A stretch of DNA of 64,000 nucleotides from Glandiceps talaboti (taxonomy: Eukaryota; Hemichordata; Enteropneusta; Spengelidae): NCBI RefSeq assembly GCF_964340395.1, contig NC_135551.1, positions 1,831,001 through 1,895,000 of the forward strand. The letters run 5' to 3'. Positions 45,986 through 61,565 of this stretch are shown piece by piece. Made by a program: the position numbers and the translations under genes. Every line of letters starts with the position of its first letter. The stretch's first letter is position 1. The notes under the pieces are model-generated. The model saw only the letters and a list, made by a program, of their open reading frames with translations. It was not told where the DNA came from and did not search any database.

Positions 45986-46886
45986 TATACCCATTAGTGA
46001 CCAAAGGAAGCAACTCTTGTTCATGAACATGATCCAGAAGACGACTAAAGCGTTGGACACGTCTTGATCGCATATGAAAGTGAAGCAACATGATGCACAT
46101 CCGCCATTCTTGTTTACCATGCGTTGTAACATATACATATATTGATCCGTAGAGGGCGCGTTACGCCGGCGATTCTCCCAAAACAACGACCGAAATGACT
46201 GCTTGTGGACGCCAGTACGGATTAAGAGTTAATCCGTCGGTGTTTACCGATCAAACAACGTTGCATTTCAACAACGTCGTTGCACTAGTGAGAACATGGT
46301 ATATGTATGTATTTACCTAAAATACTATATATCTTGTTGGGGTCTTCAATCAGTTCTAAACTTCGAAATGGTCAGAAAATTTCGTCAAAAACATGTCAGA
46401 TAGCTAGCAACTATCACTGATTCATAGTGAGTGTACACAACTCGGAAACATAATGTATGCAAACACACATCGTACAATAAACATTTAGAGATCCTTTGAT
46501 GTTTACCGCAGTTGCGTATCCTGTTGGTGGAGGGTCTATGAGTATGATTGAACAAACTCAAATGGGAATTACTTTAAGACTGACACACTAATTAACGCTT
46601 AATCGCAATATCCAGGCAATCAGACATTCATAAATACAAAGTGATAACCCCAAGTAAAGACTGTTAGTGTTATCGACATTCATTATATCTCTAAACACTG
46701 CCACTATGGAACTCACTACACGTACCTCAAGAAGTTCGCTGTGTACCCAACATACCTGTATAAGCCTTGAAAACTGTACTGAATGCTATTAACACTAGGG
46801 CTCCTTAGTACTTTGATTGTGTTGCCCCACACGCTACACTTGACTACGTACGCAACATACAACCAGTATTGGTGCTTGTACGTCTA

Positions 46887-46943
46887 TGATACAGATACAG
46901 ATACAGATACAGATACAGATACAGATACAGATACAGATACAGA
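46887..46943. repeat. (ACAGAT)n hexanucleotide repeat
   Basis: About nine perfect copies of ACAGAT in intergenic sequence. Confidence 0.97.
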
Positions 46944-47215
46944 ACTACACATCTACCTGTAATAGTAATACAGGTCGACATCAACATGTTCGTTAGTACA
47001 CAGACTGTGGTTAAGTACTATGCCTTGACTATGTTTCCCACCCCAACCCTACTTAGCACTTGCCATTTTAAGTGTATTTCACCTGTTTCTATTTTATAGA
47101 ATCGTAACAAGCAAAAATATACAACACCCCAAAAACTATACACACTAGTATGAATGTAATGGATGCAACAAACTTTAGTTTTTAGATTAATTACCTTTAC
47201 CCATTGCACATGGAT

Positions 47216-47343
47216 CGTGTGTGTATCGTGTGTGTGTGTGTGTGTGTGTGCATGTATCGTGTGTGTGAGTGTGTGTGTGTGTGTATCGTGTGTGTGTGTG
47301 TGCATGTATTGTGTGTGTGTGTGTGTGTGTGCATGTATCATGT

Positions 47344-47381
<38 letters not shown>

Positions 47382-47415
47382 ATCATCTGTGTGTGTGCAT
47401 GTATCGTGTGTGTGT
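47216..47415. repeat. (GT)n compound microsatellite
   Basis: GT runs punctuated by 'gcatgtatcgtg' at intervals of about 24-60 bp, so there is a second, longer periodicity. Confidence 0.96.
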
Positions 47416-47530
47416 AAACAACTTAAACTCAAAAACTTCTTGACCTATTACCTTTGTATTTGGCGGGGACATTACTTTTGGTGTCTAGTTGGAAAATTGT
47501 TCAGGACAAAATGATTGCATCACAGGTGTG

Positions 47531-49690
47531 AGATTTGGGTAAAAAAAAATGTCATTTTTAGCACAACTGAACTTGTAAGGTTCAGTAGTGCTGTAGGCAT
47601 GGCAAAGTGTCTGTCTGTCTGTTTGTCTGTGTGGATGATGTTTGCATCAGAAGTCACGTTAATGTGTTATTTGTGCGTATTTGATGCCATATTTGACACT
47701 TGGGACACATTTTTTTATGTATGCTTCATAGACAGGGGACAAATGGGGCTTACTGTTGGCAAACGTATGGTTATCATCCTTGCTTTGAAGTTGTAGAACA
47801 AGACATCTAAGATTTAGTCTGTTCTTCTTGTAACTATTTTCTAAATCTCAATGTGCAGTGTGACCTGTGAAATTTGAATATGACCCATCATATGCATAAC
47901 GTTTCAACAGTTTCATGTGACCCATGACCATTTCCTGATGTGGAGAGCACGTCTTGGGTAGTTTAGAAACTTCACGATATTATTGTTACTTATCCATGTG
48001 AGTGATTACTTATTAACAGACGTGGTTAGAAAGGGTTTCCATTGACAGCATTGTCATTATGGTGAAGCGTCTTCCCTCATTGGATGATCAAATAGACCAC
48101 ATCAGTGGACAGTCTGTACTGAAAACTTCACTTAGATAAATGAAAACTGCCACGTCACCATTTCATTCTCACGAAAACTGAAACTTTTTTTTTTGAGCTT
48201 CATTACTAGATTGAACACAGTACGTGAATTTACCGTTCACTACACCATGCTCTTCGTCTGAGGTGAACATGGTTCACACGTTATGGCATCGTTCAAGAAA
48301 AAAGAATATCTTGGTGTATACTGAGTTAACAGTTCTCTTCAGTGACACAAAATTTGTATCAAAGGCTTTTACAACTGTGTCTCTTTCAAATTAAAAGTTC
48401 ACACTGCCATTCGTGTCATGGAAGTTAGTTTGTGCACTGCAGTATTTACTGTTGAATCGTAGAGTAGATATATATTAATATTCATGAATAAATTAATGGA
48501 CAATCACAGTACGTGATGTACAATCAAAGTAGCCAACGAAAACGTTAATGCTAAACTCAATCTTTGCCCATTGATTTTTCAATCACACTTTTTGATTAGT
48601 TTTCTCAGGAAAGCTAAACTTTAATAGGTTGAAATTTTTGTTGCCGTGATTTCGTATTTATGTACAAGTGCGTAGTCTTGCTAAACAGTAATTTTCAGAT
48701 CAGTTGGTATTTAAACTACGTTTCTGAGCTCCCTTTATAAAAACGCTGTACAAATTGGACGTGGACGTCAGCGTTCGCCCGGCCATGTTCAACGTAACTG
48801 ACTATTAAAGTGAAGCTCAATCATAATAATGGCGGCTGTCAAAATCGAAGACGCAATTTGATTGTGTTGTTATTTCAATGAGTTTATTCAGCAAGAATGT
48901 GATGATCGTAATTTTTACCGGTACAACTTACAGCCTACAATGAAACCATGGTAGTAGTACTGCTAACTTAGCTTGTAACAGTGACTCGATTCCATGTTCC
49001 GTATTCCGTGTTCCATACCGTGTTGTGAGGTCGTGTTATGGGGGACATTTCTAAATACACGAAACCAGTTATTGAATGTGTAGTGGATATTCAGTTTGAA
49101 AAATTAAAATCCTGAACTTTATTTTGCGAGTGTTTTTGTCATTTCTTAGTAACTGTATCATGTTTAACATTTATGTCAACCTGGAAGTACATGGACACGA
49201 AAATAGACAAAGTGACTTTTACAATTAGTAACGAAATTTTACTCTAACTGCTGGTAACCTTCAAGTTTATTTATTTTTATGTTGTAAATACATTCTAATA
49301 TGCTCTAAGGACGACACTATTAAGACTTGCTCTATAGGAAAGTAATTTTTTTGTCTTTTAAAAATGCAATAGTCAGATCAATGTGTACCAGAAATGTTAT
49401 GTAGTATTTAACCTAGAAATAAGACCACATCATATCTTATTACCCTCCCCCCCAAAAAAAAATTAAGACAAACTAATCAAAGAAAGCAACAAAAAACAAA
49501 GAAGAAGCTCCAAAACATAAAAAAAAGAACAAAATTACAGTATGGAGCTGATGATGCACAAACAACTACAAAGAAATAGACAGTTCAATTGGAACACAGT
49601 GTTTGAAATAAATATGGGGTTTGAAAAGGTGAATTAGAAGTAGAGCAAAAACTAAGAGAGATAAAGAGCCTAAGTCAACAAGTGAAAGCA
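47531..49690 (+). other. Intergenic; probable TFG upstream region
   Basis: Mostly unique. The stretch 48770-49050 is locally richer in CpG and holds AATGGCGGC at 48828-48836, a YY1-like motif often found near metazoan promoters. Because TFG coding exon 1 has its own acceptor, a non-coding first exon should lie upstream, and this is a candidate zone. No exon boundary could be fixed. Confidence 0.3.
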
Positions 49691-49799
49691 CTTAAAGACA
49701 GGACCACCAAATTTTTGGCAGGACCACTGTGTTACATGTATCAATTTTACTAGTCCTGTGGGATAGTTTACTAGTCCTGTGGGATAGTGAGTTTTTTAC

Positions 49800-50780
49800 T
49801 CCAGTGTCGAACCCTGCAGATCGGTCTGAAATTTGGTGGGAACATTCCTAAGGGTGTTTAGATTAAGAATTGTTCATGACATGATGATGCCATCAGTGAT
49901 ATGCAAATTAGGGCTAAAAATGTGTCTTTTTGGTCAAAAATCTTTAATTCCAAAACTACTGAGCAGATTGGGCTGAAATTTAATGGGGATACATCTGGAG
50001 GTGTGTAGATGAAGAAATATTAAGCATATTATGATCTCATCAGTGATATGCAAATTAGGTTTAAAAATGTGAATTTTGGTCAAAAACTTGTATCTCAAAA
50101 AGTACTTGGTCAGTGAGACTGAAACTTGGTAAGATGTTTCGGAAAGTGTTATTCTGCAGATTTTCATCAAAACATTTTGACAAAATTGGCCATAGCAACC
50201 ATGACCACGCCCTTAGCAACAACCAAATGGCAGTATATTTTGGTTAAATAACATCTTCTGGTAGGCAAGAGAGTAAACATTCAAAAAATATATGCAAATA
50301 TCCCTAGCAACCATGACCACGCCCATAGCAACAGCCAAATGGTCGTGTATTTCACAAAGATAACAACAGGGATTAATAGACAATTGAATAAACATTAAAA
50401 AATGTATGCAAATTTGCCTAGCAACAAGACCACGCCCATAGCAACATCCAAATGATCACGTATATTGCAAAGATACAGGAATTGAAAGACAAATGAATAA
50501 ACATTCATAAAATGTATGCAAATGTGCCTAGCAACAAGACCACGTCCATAGCAACAGCCAAATGATCACATATATTGTGAAGATAACAGTTGGGATTAAT
50601 AGGCAAATGAATAAACATTCATAACATGTATGTAAATGTGCCTAGCAACAAGATCACGCCCATAGCAACAGTCAAATGATCACGTTTATTGCAAAGATAA
50701 TATCAGGAATTCATACACAGGTGAGCAAAAACATTCTAAAATGTATGCAAATATATATAGCAACATGACCACGCCCATAG
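49800..50780. repeat. Dispersed family copy with ~110-bp tandem subrepeats
   Basis: Starts with the 'ctgaaatttggtgggaaca' and 'gatatgcaaattaggt' blocks. It then has six imperfect tandem units of about 110 bp around 'gcctagcaacaagaccacgc' and 'ccatagcaacagccaaatga'. The same organisation occurs at 61565-62420. Confidence 0.88.
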
Positions 50781-51060
50781 AATCAGCCAAATGATCATGT
50801 ATATCGCAAAGATAGCAACATGGTTGGATAGGCAACTGGATTCAGCAAATGAACACCTATTGTTAGCATGGACTAGCATATGGATAAACATTTTTAAAAA
50901 CTGTACAGTTGTGCTACATACAACGCCATTGCTTGGCTTGTGCATGGTGTAATGAACAACATGTTCTTGGCATGCTGTTGTTACAAGCAATCAAACTTTA
51001 CCAGTATCCAAACATCTCAGTTGAAAAGATAAACATTAAAATGTATTTTTTGTTCTACAG

Positions 51061-53109
<2,049 letters not shown>

Positions 53110-53640
53110 GTAAATTTGGTATCTTATGATTCAACTAGGCATGGGACTGGTATGGTAAATCTAACCTTTGATAATCTGTATGACCTCTAACCCCATATGT
53201 AAATTTCAGTTGTTGAGATTCAGCTCTGCATGGCACCAGATTGATCTCTAACCCCCCACTACATAGAATTCACAAGTCTAAATATATGGATGATTGCACT
53301 GTGTGATTAGTACTTCAGAAAAAAATATTTTCCTACCAACATGTATTGCAGTTTAGAAAGGCATGTCATCAGAGCCAGTGATTTTGATGGTATTACTTAG
53401 GGTGTGTAGATAGGAAATTGTTCAAATGAAAATGATCACATCAGAGATGTGTGTTTTTGGCCAAAAAATGTGATTTCTGGTAAAAAAAACTTAAACTCTG
53501 AAATTGCAAGACACATTTGCAGATATTTGTTGGGGATATGCAGATGAAGGATATTTCATGACAATGTGATTGATCCCTTCAGTGATATCCAAATTAGTTA
53601 TAAAAATGTCACTTTTTGGTCATAAACCTTCAATTAAAAA
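53110..53640 (+). other. TFG intron start, dispersed-family copy
   Basis: From about 53380, blocks of the same interspersed family as 49800 ('gtcactttttggtcataaacctt', 'actactgggtagatcagtgggctg'). No exon seen. Confidence 0.6.
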
Positions 53641-53642
53641 AC

Positions 53643-54258
53643 TACTGGGTAGATCAGTGGGCTGAAATTTAATAGGGAATCCCGGATGTATCTGGGTAGA
53701 TCAGTGGGCTGAAATTTAATAGGGAATCCTGGATGTATCTGGGTAGATCAGTGGGCTGAAATTTAATAGGGAATCCCGGATGTATCTGGGTAGATCAGTG
53801 GGCTGAAATTTAATAGGGAATCCCGGATGTATCTGGGTAGATCAGTGGGCTGAAATTTAATAGGGAATCCCGGATGTATCTGGGTAGATCAGTGGGCTGA
53901 AATTTAGTAGGGAATCCTGGATGTATCTGGGTAGATCAGTGGGCTGAAATTTAATAGGGAATCCCGGATGTATCTGGGTAGATCAGTGGGCTGAAATTTA
54001 ATAGGGAATCCCGGATGTATCTGGGTAGATCAGTGGGCTGAAATTTAATAGGGAATCCCGGATGTATCTGGGTAGATCAGTGGGCTGAAATTTAGTAGGG
54101 AATCCTGGATGTATCTGGGTAGATCAGTGGGCTGAAATTTAATAGGGAATCCCGGATGTATCTGGGTAGATCAGTGGGCTGAAATTTAATAGGGAATCCC
54201 GGATGTATCTGGGTAGATCAGTGGGCTGAAATTTAATAGGGAATCCCGGATGTATCTG
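53643..54258. repeat. 47-bp minisatellite, 13 copies
   Basis: Unit GGGTAGATCAGTGGGCTGAA followed by 'atttaatagggaatcccggatgtatct'. It arose from a segment of the dispersed family, whose normal continuation resumes at 54258. A variant unit ('aatttagtaggg..cctgg') recurs at 53902 and 54090, four units apart. Confidence 0.96.
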
Positions 54259-54279
54259 GCAATGTGTAGATAAAGATGA

Positions 54280-54780
54280 AGTGTTCATGACATGATTCCA
54301 TCAGTAATATTCAAAGTACGTCTAATAATATAAACTTTGGTCAAAAGCTTGCATCTTGAAAAAAATACTTGTTGAATGGAGCTGAAATCTGGATGGGTAG
54401 GGATGTGAAGAAAGATCTAAGAAATGATCCTAGCAAAACGGCTAGATCCATAGAAACAGCCAAATTGTTGTGGCTATTGTAAAGGTAAGTTGATTAGGCA
54501 AAGAGTTGGTTAGGCAAGTGGATACATTTCCATTTAGTGAACACGTGTACATGTCAACCTAGCAATGAGACTATACCCATAGCAACAACCAAATTATGAT
54601 GTATATTATGGCAGAGGTAACAATGGATAATTAGACAAGTAGCATAGATAAAAAACAATTTTAAAGTCACAGCGATAAAATGATGGTCCATATTGCATGG
54701 GTACCAACTAGGATCAATTGGCGTGTGGATAAACATTTTTTTTTTTTAATTATCACAAACTCTATAGTTATGCTACAATG
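54280..54780. repeat. Dispersed family copy
   Basis: Diverged 'cctagcaatgagactatacccatagcaacaaccaaatta' units of the family found at 49800 and 61565. Confidence 0.7.
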
Positions 54781-54916
54781 CCATTGGCACTACATTGTAT
54801 TTTAAGCTTTGACATCCTGTTGTGGTGTTGTTACTATAGTTATGGTATTGATAGGGCTTTCCTCAACAATTTAGTATTCACATATTAATATACAATGTAC
54901 TATGTCTAAATACCTA

Positions 54917-56456
54917 GTTTGAGTTCTACCAATAGTAAGTTTGAGTTCTACCAATAGTAAGTTTGAGTTCTACCAACAGTAAGTTTGAGTTCTACCAACA
55001 GTAAGTTTGAGTTCTACCAATAGTAAGTTTGAGTTCTACCAATAGTAAGTTTGAGTTCTACCAATAGTAAGTTTGAGTTCTACCAATAGTAAGTTTGAGT
55101 TCTACCAATAGTAAGTTTGAGTTCTACCAATAGTAAGTTTGAGTTCTACCAATAGTAAGTTTGAGTTCTACCAATAGTAAGTTTGAGTTCTACCAATAGT
55201 AAGTTTGAGTTCTACCAATAGTAAGTTTGAGTTCTACCAATAGTAAGTTTGAGTTCTACCAATAGTAAGTTTGAGTTCTACCAATAGTAAGTTTGAGTTC
55301 TACCAATAGTAAGTTTGAGTTCTACCAATAGTAAGTTTGAGTTCTACCAATAGTAAGTTTGAGTTCTACCAATAGTAAGTTTGAGTTTTACCAATAGTGA
55401 GTTTGAGTTCTACCAATAGTAAGTTTGAGTTCTACCAATAGTAAGTTTGAGTTTTACCAATAATAAGTTTGAGTTTTACCAATAGTAAGTTTGAGTTCTA
55501 CCAATAGTAAGTTTGAGTTTTACCAATAGTAAGTTTGAGTTCTACCAATAGTAAGTTTGAGTTCTACCAATAGTAAGTTTGAGTTTTACCAATAGTAAGT
55601 TTGAGTTCTACCAATAGTAAGTTTGAGTTCTACCAATAGTAAGTTTGAGTTCTACCAATAGTAAGTTTGAGTTCTACCAATAGCAAGTTTGAGTTCTACC
55701 AATAGTAAGTTTGAGTTCTACCAATAGTAAGTTTGAGTTCTACCAATAGTAAGTTTGAGTTCTACCAATAGTAAGTTTGAGTTCTACCAATAGTAAGTTT
55801 GAGTTCTACCAATAGTAAGTTTGAGTTCTACCAATAGTAAGTTTGAGTTCTACCAATAGTAAGTTTGAGTTCTACCAATAGTAAGTTTGAGTTCTACCAA
55901 TAGCAAGTTTGAGTTCTACCAATAGTAAGTTTGAGTTCTACCAATAGTAAGTTTGAGTTCTACCAATAGTAAGTTTGAGTTTTACCAATAGTAAGTTTGA
56001 GTTCTACCAATAGTAAGTTTGAGTTCTACCAATAGTAAGTTTGAGTTCTACCAATAGTAAGTTTGAGTTCTACCAATAGCAAGTTTGAGTTCTACCAATA
56101 GTAAGTTTGAGTTCTACCAATAGTAAGTTTGAGTTCTACCAATAGTAAGTTTGAGTTCTACCAATAGTAAGTTTGAGTTCTACCAATAGCAAGTTTGAGT
56201 TCTACCAATAGTAAGTTTGAGTTCTACCAATAGTAAGTTTGAGTTCTACCAATAGTAAGTTTGAGTTCTACCAATAGTAAGTTTGAGTTCTACCAATAGT
56301 AAGTTTGAGTTCTACCAATAGTAAGTTTGAGTTTTACCAATAGTAAGTTTGAGTTCTACCAATAGTAAGTTTGAGTTCTACCAATAGTAAGTTTGAGTTC
56401 TACCAATAGTAAGTTTGAGTTCTACCAATAGTAAGTTTGAGTTCTACCAATAGCAA
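54917..56456. repeat. 22-bp minisatellite, ~70 copies
   Basis: Unit AGTTTGAGTTCTACCAATAG(TA). Very homogeneous; sparse variants (tttTACC, tagCAAG) recur in blocks. Confidence 0.97.
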
Positions 56457-59400
56457 GTGTACAATGTACTATGTTTAAATACCTAGTTTGAGTTTTACCA
56501 ATAGTAAGTTTGAGTTTTACCAATAGTAAGTTTGAGTTTTACCAATAGTAAGTTTGAGTTCTACCAATAGTAAGTTTGAGTTCTACCAATAGTAAGTTTG
56601 AGTTCTACCAATAGTAAGTTTGAGTTTTACCAATAGTAAGTTTGAGTTCTACCAATAGCAAGTGTACAATGTACTATGTTTAAATACCTAGTTTGAGTTC
56701 TACCAATAGTAAGTTTGAGTTTTACCAATAGTAAGTTTGAGTTCTACCAATAGCAAGTGTACAATGTACTATGTTTAAATACCTAGTTTGAGTTTTACCA
56801 ATAGCAAGTGTACAATGTACTATGTTTAAATACCTAGTTTGAGTTTTACCAATAGCAAGTGTACAATGTACTATGTTTAAATACCTAGTTTGTGTTCTAC
56901 CAATAGCAAGTGTACAATGTACTATGTTTAAATACCTAGTTTGTGTTCTACCAATAGTAAGTTTGAGTTCTACCAATAGTAAGTTTGAGTTCTACCAATA
57001 GTAAGTGTACAATGTACTATGTTTAAATACCTAGTTTGAGTTCTACCAATAGCAAGTGTACAATGTACTATGTTTAAATACCTAGTTTGAGTTCTACCAA
57101 TAGCAAGTGTACAATGTACTATGTTTAAATACCTAGTTTGAGTTTTACCAATAGCAAGTGTACAATATACTATGTTTAAATACCTAGTTTGAGTTCTACC
57201 AATAGCAAGTGTACAATGTACTATGTTTAAATACCTAGTTTGAGTTTTACCAATAGCAAGTGTACAATGTACTATGTTTAAATACCTAGTTTGAGTTCTA
57301 CCAATAGCAAGTGTACAATGTACTATGTTTAAATACCTAGTTTGAGTTCTACCAATAGCAAGTGTACAATGTACTATGTTTAAATACCTAGTTTGAGTTT
57401 TACCAATAGCAAGTGTACAATATACTATGTTTAAATACCTAGTTTGAGTTCTACCAATAGCAAGTGTACAATGTACTATGTTTAAATACCTAGTTTGTGT
57501 TCTACCAATAGTAAGTGTACAATATACTATGTTTAAATACCTAGTTTGTGTTTTACCAATAGCAAGTGTACAATGTACTATGTTTAAATACCTAGTTTGT
57601 GTTCTACCAATAGCAAGTGTACAATGTACTATGTTTAAATACCTAGTTTGTGTTCTACCAATAGTAAGTGTACAATATACTATGTTTAAATACCTAGTTT
57701 GTGTTTTACCAATAGCAAGTGTACAATGTACTATGTTTAAATACCTAGTTTGAGTTCTACCAATAGTAAGTGTACAATGTACTATGTTTAAATACCTAGT
57801 TTGTGTTCTACCAATAGCAAGTGTACAATGTACTATGTTTAAATACCTAGTTTGTGTTCTACCAATAGCAAGTGTACAATGTACTATGTTTAAATACCTA
57901 GTTTGTGTTTTACCAATAGCAAGTGTACAATGTACTATGTTTAAATACCTAGTTTGAGTTTTACCAATAGTAAGTTTGAGTTTTACCAATAGTAAGTTTG
58001 AGTTTTACCAATAGTAAGTTTGAGTTCTACCAATAGTAAGTTTGAGTTCTACCAATAGTAAGTTTGAGTTCTACCAATAGTAAGTTTGAGTTTTACCAAT
58101 AGTAAGTTTGAGTTCTACCAATAGCAAGTGTACAATGTACTATGTTTAAATACCTAGTTTGAGTTCTACCAATAGTAAGTTTGAGTTTTACCAATAGTAA
58201 GTTTGAGTTCTACCAATAGCAAGTGTACAATGTACTATGTTTAAATACCTAGTTTGAGTTTTACCAATAGCAAGTGTACAATGTACTATGTTTAAATACC
58301 TAGTTTGAGTTTTACCAATAGCAAGTGTACAATGTACTATGTTTAAATACCTAGTTTGTGTTCTACCAATAGCAAGTGTACAATGTACTATGTTTAAATA
58401 CCTAGTTTGTGTTCTACCAATAGTAAGTTTGAGTTCTACCAATAGTAAGTTTGAGTTCTACCAATAGTAAGTGTACAATGTACTATGTTTAAATACCTAG
58501 TTTGAGTTCTACCAATAGCAAGTGTACAATGTACTATGTTTAAATACCTAGTTTGAGTTCTACCAATAGCAAGTGTACAATGTACTATGTTTAAATACCT
58601 AGTTTGAGTTTTACCAATAGCAAGTGTACAATATACTATGTTTAAATACCTAGTTTGAGTTCTACCAATAGCAAGTGTACAATGTACTATGTTTAAATAC
58701 CTAGTTTGAGTTTTACCAATAGCAAGTGTACAATGTACTATGTTTAAATACCTAGTTTGAGTTCTACCAATAGCAAGTGTACAATGTACTATGTTTAAAT
58801 ACCTAGTTTGAGTTCTACCAATAGCAAGTGTACAATGTACTATGTTTAAATACCTAGTTTGAGTTTTACCAATAGCAAGTGTACAATATACTATGTTTAA
58901 ATACCTAGTTTGAGTTCTACCAATAGCAAGTGTACAATGTACTATGTTTAAATACCTAGTTTGTGTTCTACCAATAGTAAGTGTACAATATACTATGTTT
59001 AAATACCTAGTTTGTGTTTTACCAATAGCAAGTGTACAATGTACTATGTTTAAATACCTAGTTTGTGTTCTACCAATAGCAAGTGTACAATGTACTATGT
59101 TTAAATACCTAGTTTGTGTTCTACCAATAGTAAGTGTACAATATACTATGTTTAAATACCTAGTTTGTGTTTTACCAATAGCAAGTGTACAATGTACTAT
59201 GTTTAAATACCTAGTTTGAGTTCTACCAATAGTAAGTGTACAATGTACTATGTTTAAATACCTAGTTTGAGTTCTACCAATAGTAAGTGTACAATGTACT
59301 ATGTTTAAATACCTAGTTTGTGTTCTACCAATAGCAAGTGTACAATGTACTATGTTTAAATACCTAGTTTGTGTTTTACCAATAGCAAGTGTACAATGTA

Positions 59401-61565
59401 CTATGTTTAAATACCTAGTTTGTGTTCTACCAATAGCAAGTGTACAATGTACTATGTTTAAATACCTAGTTTGTGTTCTACCAATAGTAAGTGTACAATA
59501 TACTATGTTTAAATACCTAGTTTGTGTTTTACCAATAGCAAGTGTACAATGTACTATGTTTAAATACCTAGTTTGAGTTCTACCAATAGTAAGTGTACAA
59601 TGTACTATGTTTAAATACCTAGTTTGTGTTCTACCAATAGCAAGTGTACAATGTACTATGTTTAAATACCTAGTTTGTGTTCTACCAATAGCAAGTGTAC
59701 AATGTACTATGTTTAAATACCTAGTTTGTGTTTTACCAATAGCAAGTGTACAATGTACTATGTTTAAATACCTAGTTTGAGTTCTACCAATAGCAAGTGT
59801 ACAATGTACTATGTTTAAATACCTAGTTTGAGTTCTACCAATAGTAAGTGTACAATGTACTATGTTTAAATACCTAGTTTGAGTTCTACCAATAGCAAGT
59901 GTACAATGTACTATGTTTAAATACCTAGTTTGAGTTCTACCAATAGTAAGTGTACAATGTACTATGTTTAAATACCTAGTTTGAGTTCTACCAATAGCAA
60001 GTGTACAATGTACTATGTTTAAATACCTAGTTTGAGTTCTACCAATAGCAAGTGTACAATGTACTATGTTTAAATACCTAGTTTGTGTTTTACCAATAGT
60101 AAGTGTACAATGTACTATGTTTAAATACCTAGTTTGAGTTTTACCAATAGCAAGTGTACAATGTACTATGTTTAAATACCTAGTTTGAGTTCTACCAATA
60201 GTAAGTGTACAATGTACTATGTTTAAATACCTAGTTTGTGTTCTACCAATAGCAAGTGTACAATGTACTATGTTTAAATACCTAGTTTGAGTTCTACCAA
60301 TAGCAAGTGTACAATGTACTATGTTTAAATACCTAGTTTGAGTTCTACCAATAGCAAGTGTACAATGTACTATGTTTAAATACCTAGTTTGAGTTCTACC
60401 AATAGCAAGTGTACAATGTACTATGTTTAAATACCTAGTTTGAGTTCTACCAATAGCAAGTGTACAATGTACTATGTTTAAATACCTAGTTTGAGTTCTA
60501 CCAATAGCAAGTGTACAATGTACTATGTTTAAATACCTAGTTTGTGTTCTACCAATAGCAAGTGTACAATGTACTATGTTTAAATACCTAGTTTGTGTTC
60601 TACCAATAGCAAGTGTACAATGTACTATGTTTAAATACCTAGTTTGTGTTCTACCAATAGCAAGTGTACAATGTACTATGTTTAAATACCTAGTTTGAGT
60701 TCTACCAATAGCAAGTGTACAATGTACTATGTTTAAATACCTAGTTTGAGTTCTACCAATAGCAAGTGTACAATGTACTATGTTTAAATACCTAGTTTGT
60801 GTTCTACCAATAGCAAGTGTACAATGTACTATGTTTAAATACCTAGTTTGTGTTCTACCAATAGCAAGTGTACAATGTACTATGTTTAAATACCTAGTTT
60901 GTGTTCTACCAATAGCAAGTGTACAATGTACTATGTTTAAATACCTAGTTTGTGTTCTACCAATAGCAAGTGTACAATGTACTATGTTTAAATACCTAGT
61001 TTGAGTTCTACCAATAGCAAGTGTACAATGTACTATGTTTAAATACCTAGTTTGAGTTCTACCAATAACAAGTGTACAATGTTTATTGTTTAAATACCTA
61101 GTTTGTGTTCTACCAATAGTAAGTGTACAATGTACTATGTTTAAATACCTAGTTTGAGTTCTACCAATAACAAGTGTACAATGTTTATTGTTTAAATACC
61201 TAGTTTGTGTTCTACCAATAGCAAGTGTACAATGTACTATGTTTAAATACCTAGTTTGTGTTCTACCAATAGTAAGTGTACAATGTACTATGTTTAAATA
61301 CCTAGTTTGAGTTCTACCAATAACAAGTGTACAATGTACTATGTTTAAATACCTAGTTTGAGTTTTACCAATAGTAAGTGTACAATGTACTATGTTTAAA
61401 TACCTAGTTTGAGTTCTACCAATAACAAGTGTACAATGTACTATGTTTAAATACCTAGTTTGAGTTCTACCAATAACAAGTGTACAATGTACTATGTTTA
61501 AATACCTAGTTTGAGTTCTACCAATAACAAGTGTACAATGTTTATTGTTTAAATTCCTAGTTTGT
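56457..61565. repeat. 51-bp minisatellite with nested 22-bp runs, 5.1 kb
   Basis: The 51-bp unit is the 22-bp unit of the preceding array plus a 29-bp segment (GTGTACAATGTACTATGTTT, then 'aaatacctag'). Short runs of the plain 22-bp unit occur at 56487-56650 and again at 57953-58120. A block from 56457 to about 57,800 reappears at 57923 to about 59,266, an offset of 1,466 bp with apparently identical sequence. Since 51 = 3 x 17, the minus strand has a 1,063-codon open frame of a 17-residue repeat (TRYLNIVHCTLAIGRTQ), judged non-coding. Confidence 0.97.

Larger units (their letters stand above)
44725..46295. mobile_element. Inner TIR element carrying a LINE fragment
   Basis: GTTCTCACTAG at 44725-44735 is inverted at 46285-46295. 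Both ends are followed inward by GC-rich, CpG-rich sequence ('gttgacaacgtt', 'caacaacgtcgttg', 'cggtgt.aac') unlike the surroundings. The end sequence 'gtcgttctcactag' and such CpG-rich termini are common in PIF/Harbinger-like elements, but the target duplication is unclear. No transposase frame. Confidence 0.65.
43318..46540. mobile_element. 3.2-kb outer TIR element
   Basis: Left end CATAGACCCTCCACCAAC (43318-43335) is perfectly inverted at 46523-46540. The pairing continues with 'ggata.gcaactgc.gta' and with CGATGTGCGTTTGCATACAT (43367-43391) against 46448-46472, so the arms are about 75-93 bp with one ~18-bp indel. No transposase recognised and no clear target duplication. It contains the inner element 44725-46295. 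Confidence 0.85.

Noticed and set aside
48834-48867. Short frame MAAVKIEDAI as a possible small upstream peptide
   Set aside because: Only ten codons, with no supporting splice or conservation evidence; kept only as part of a possible promoter zone.
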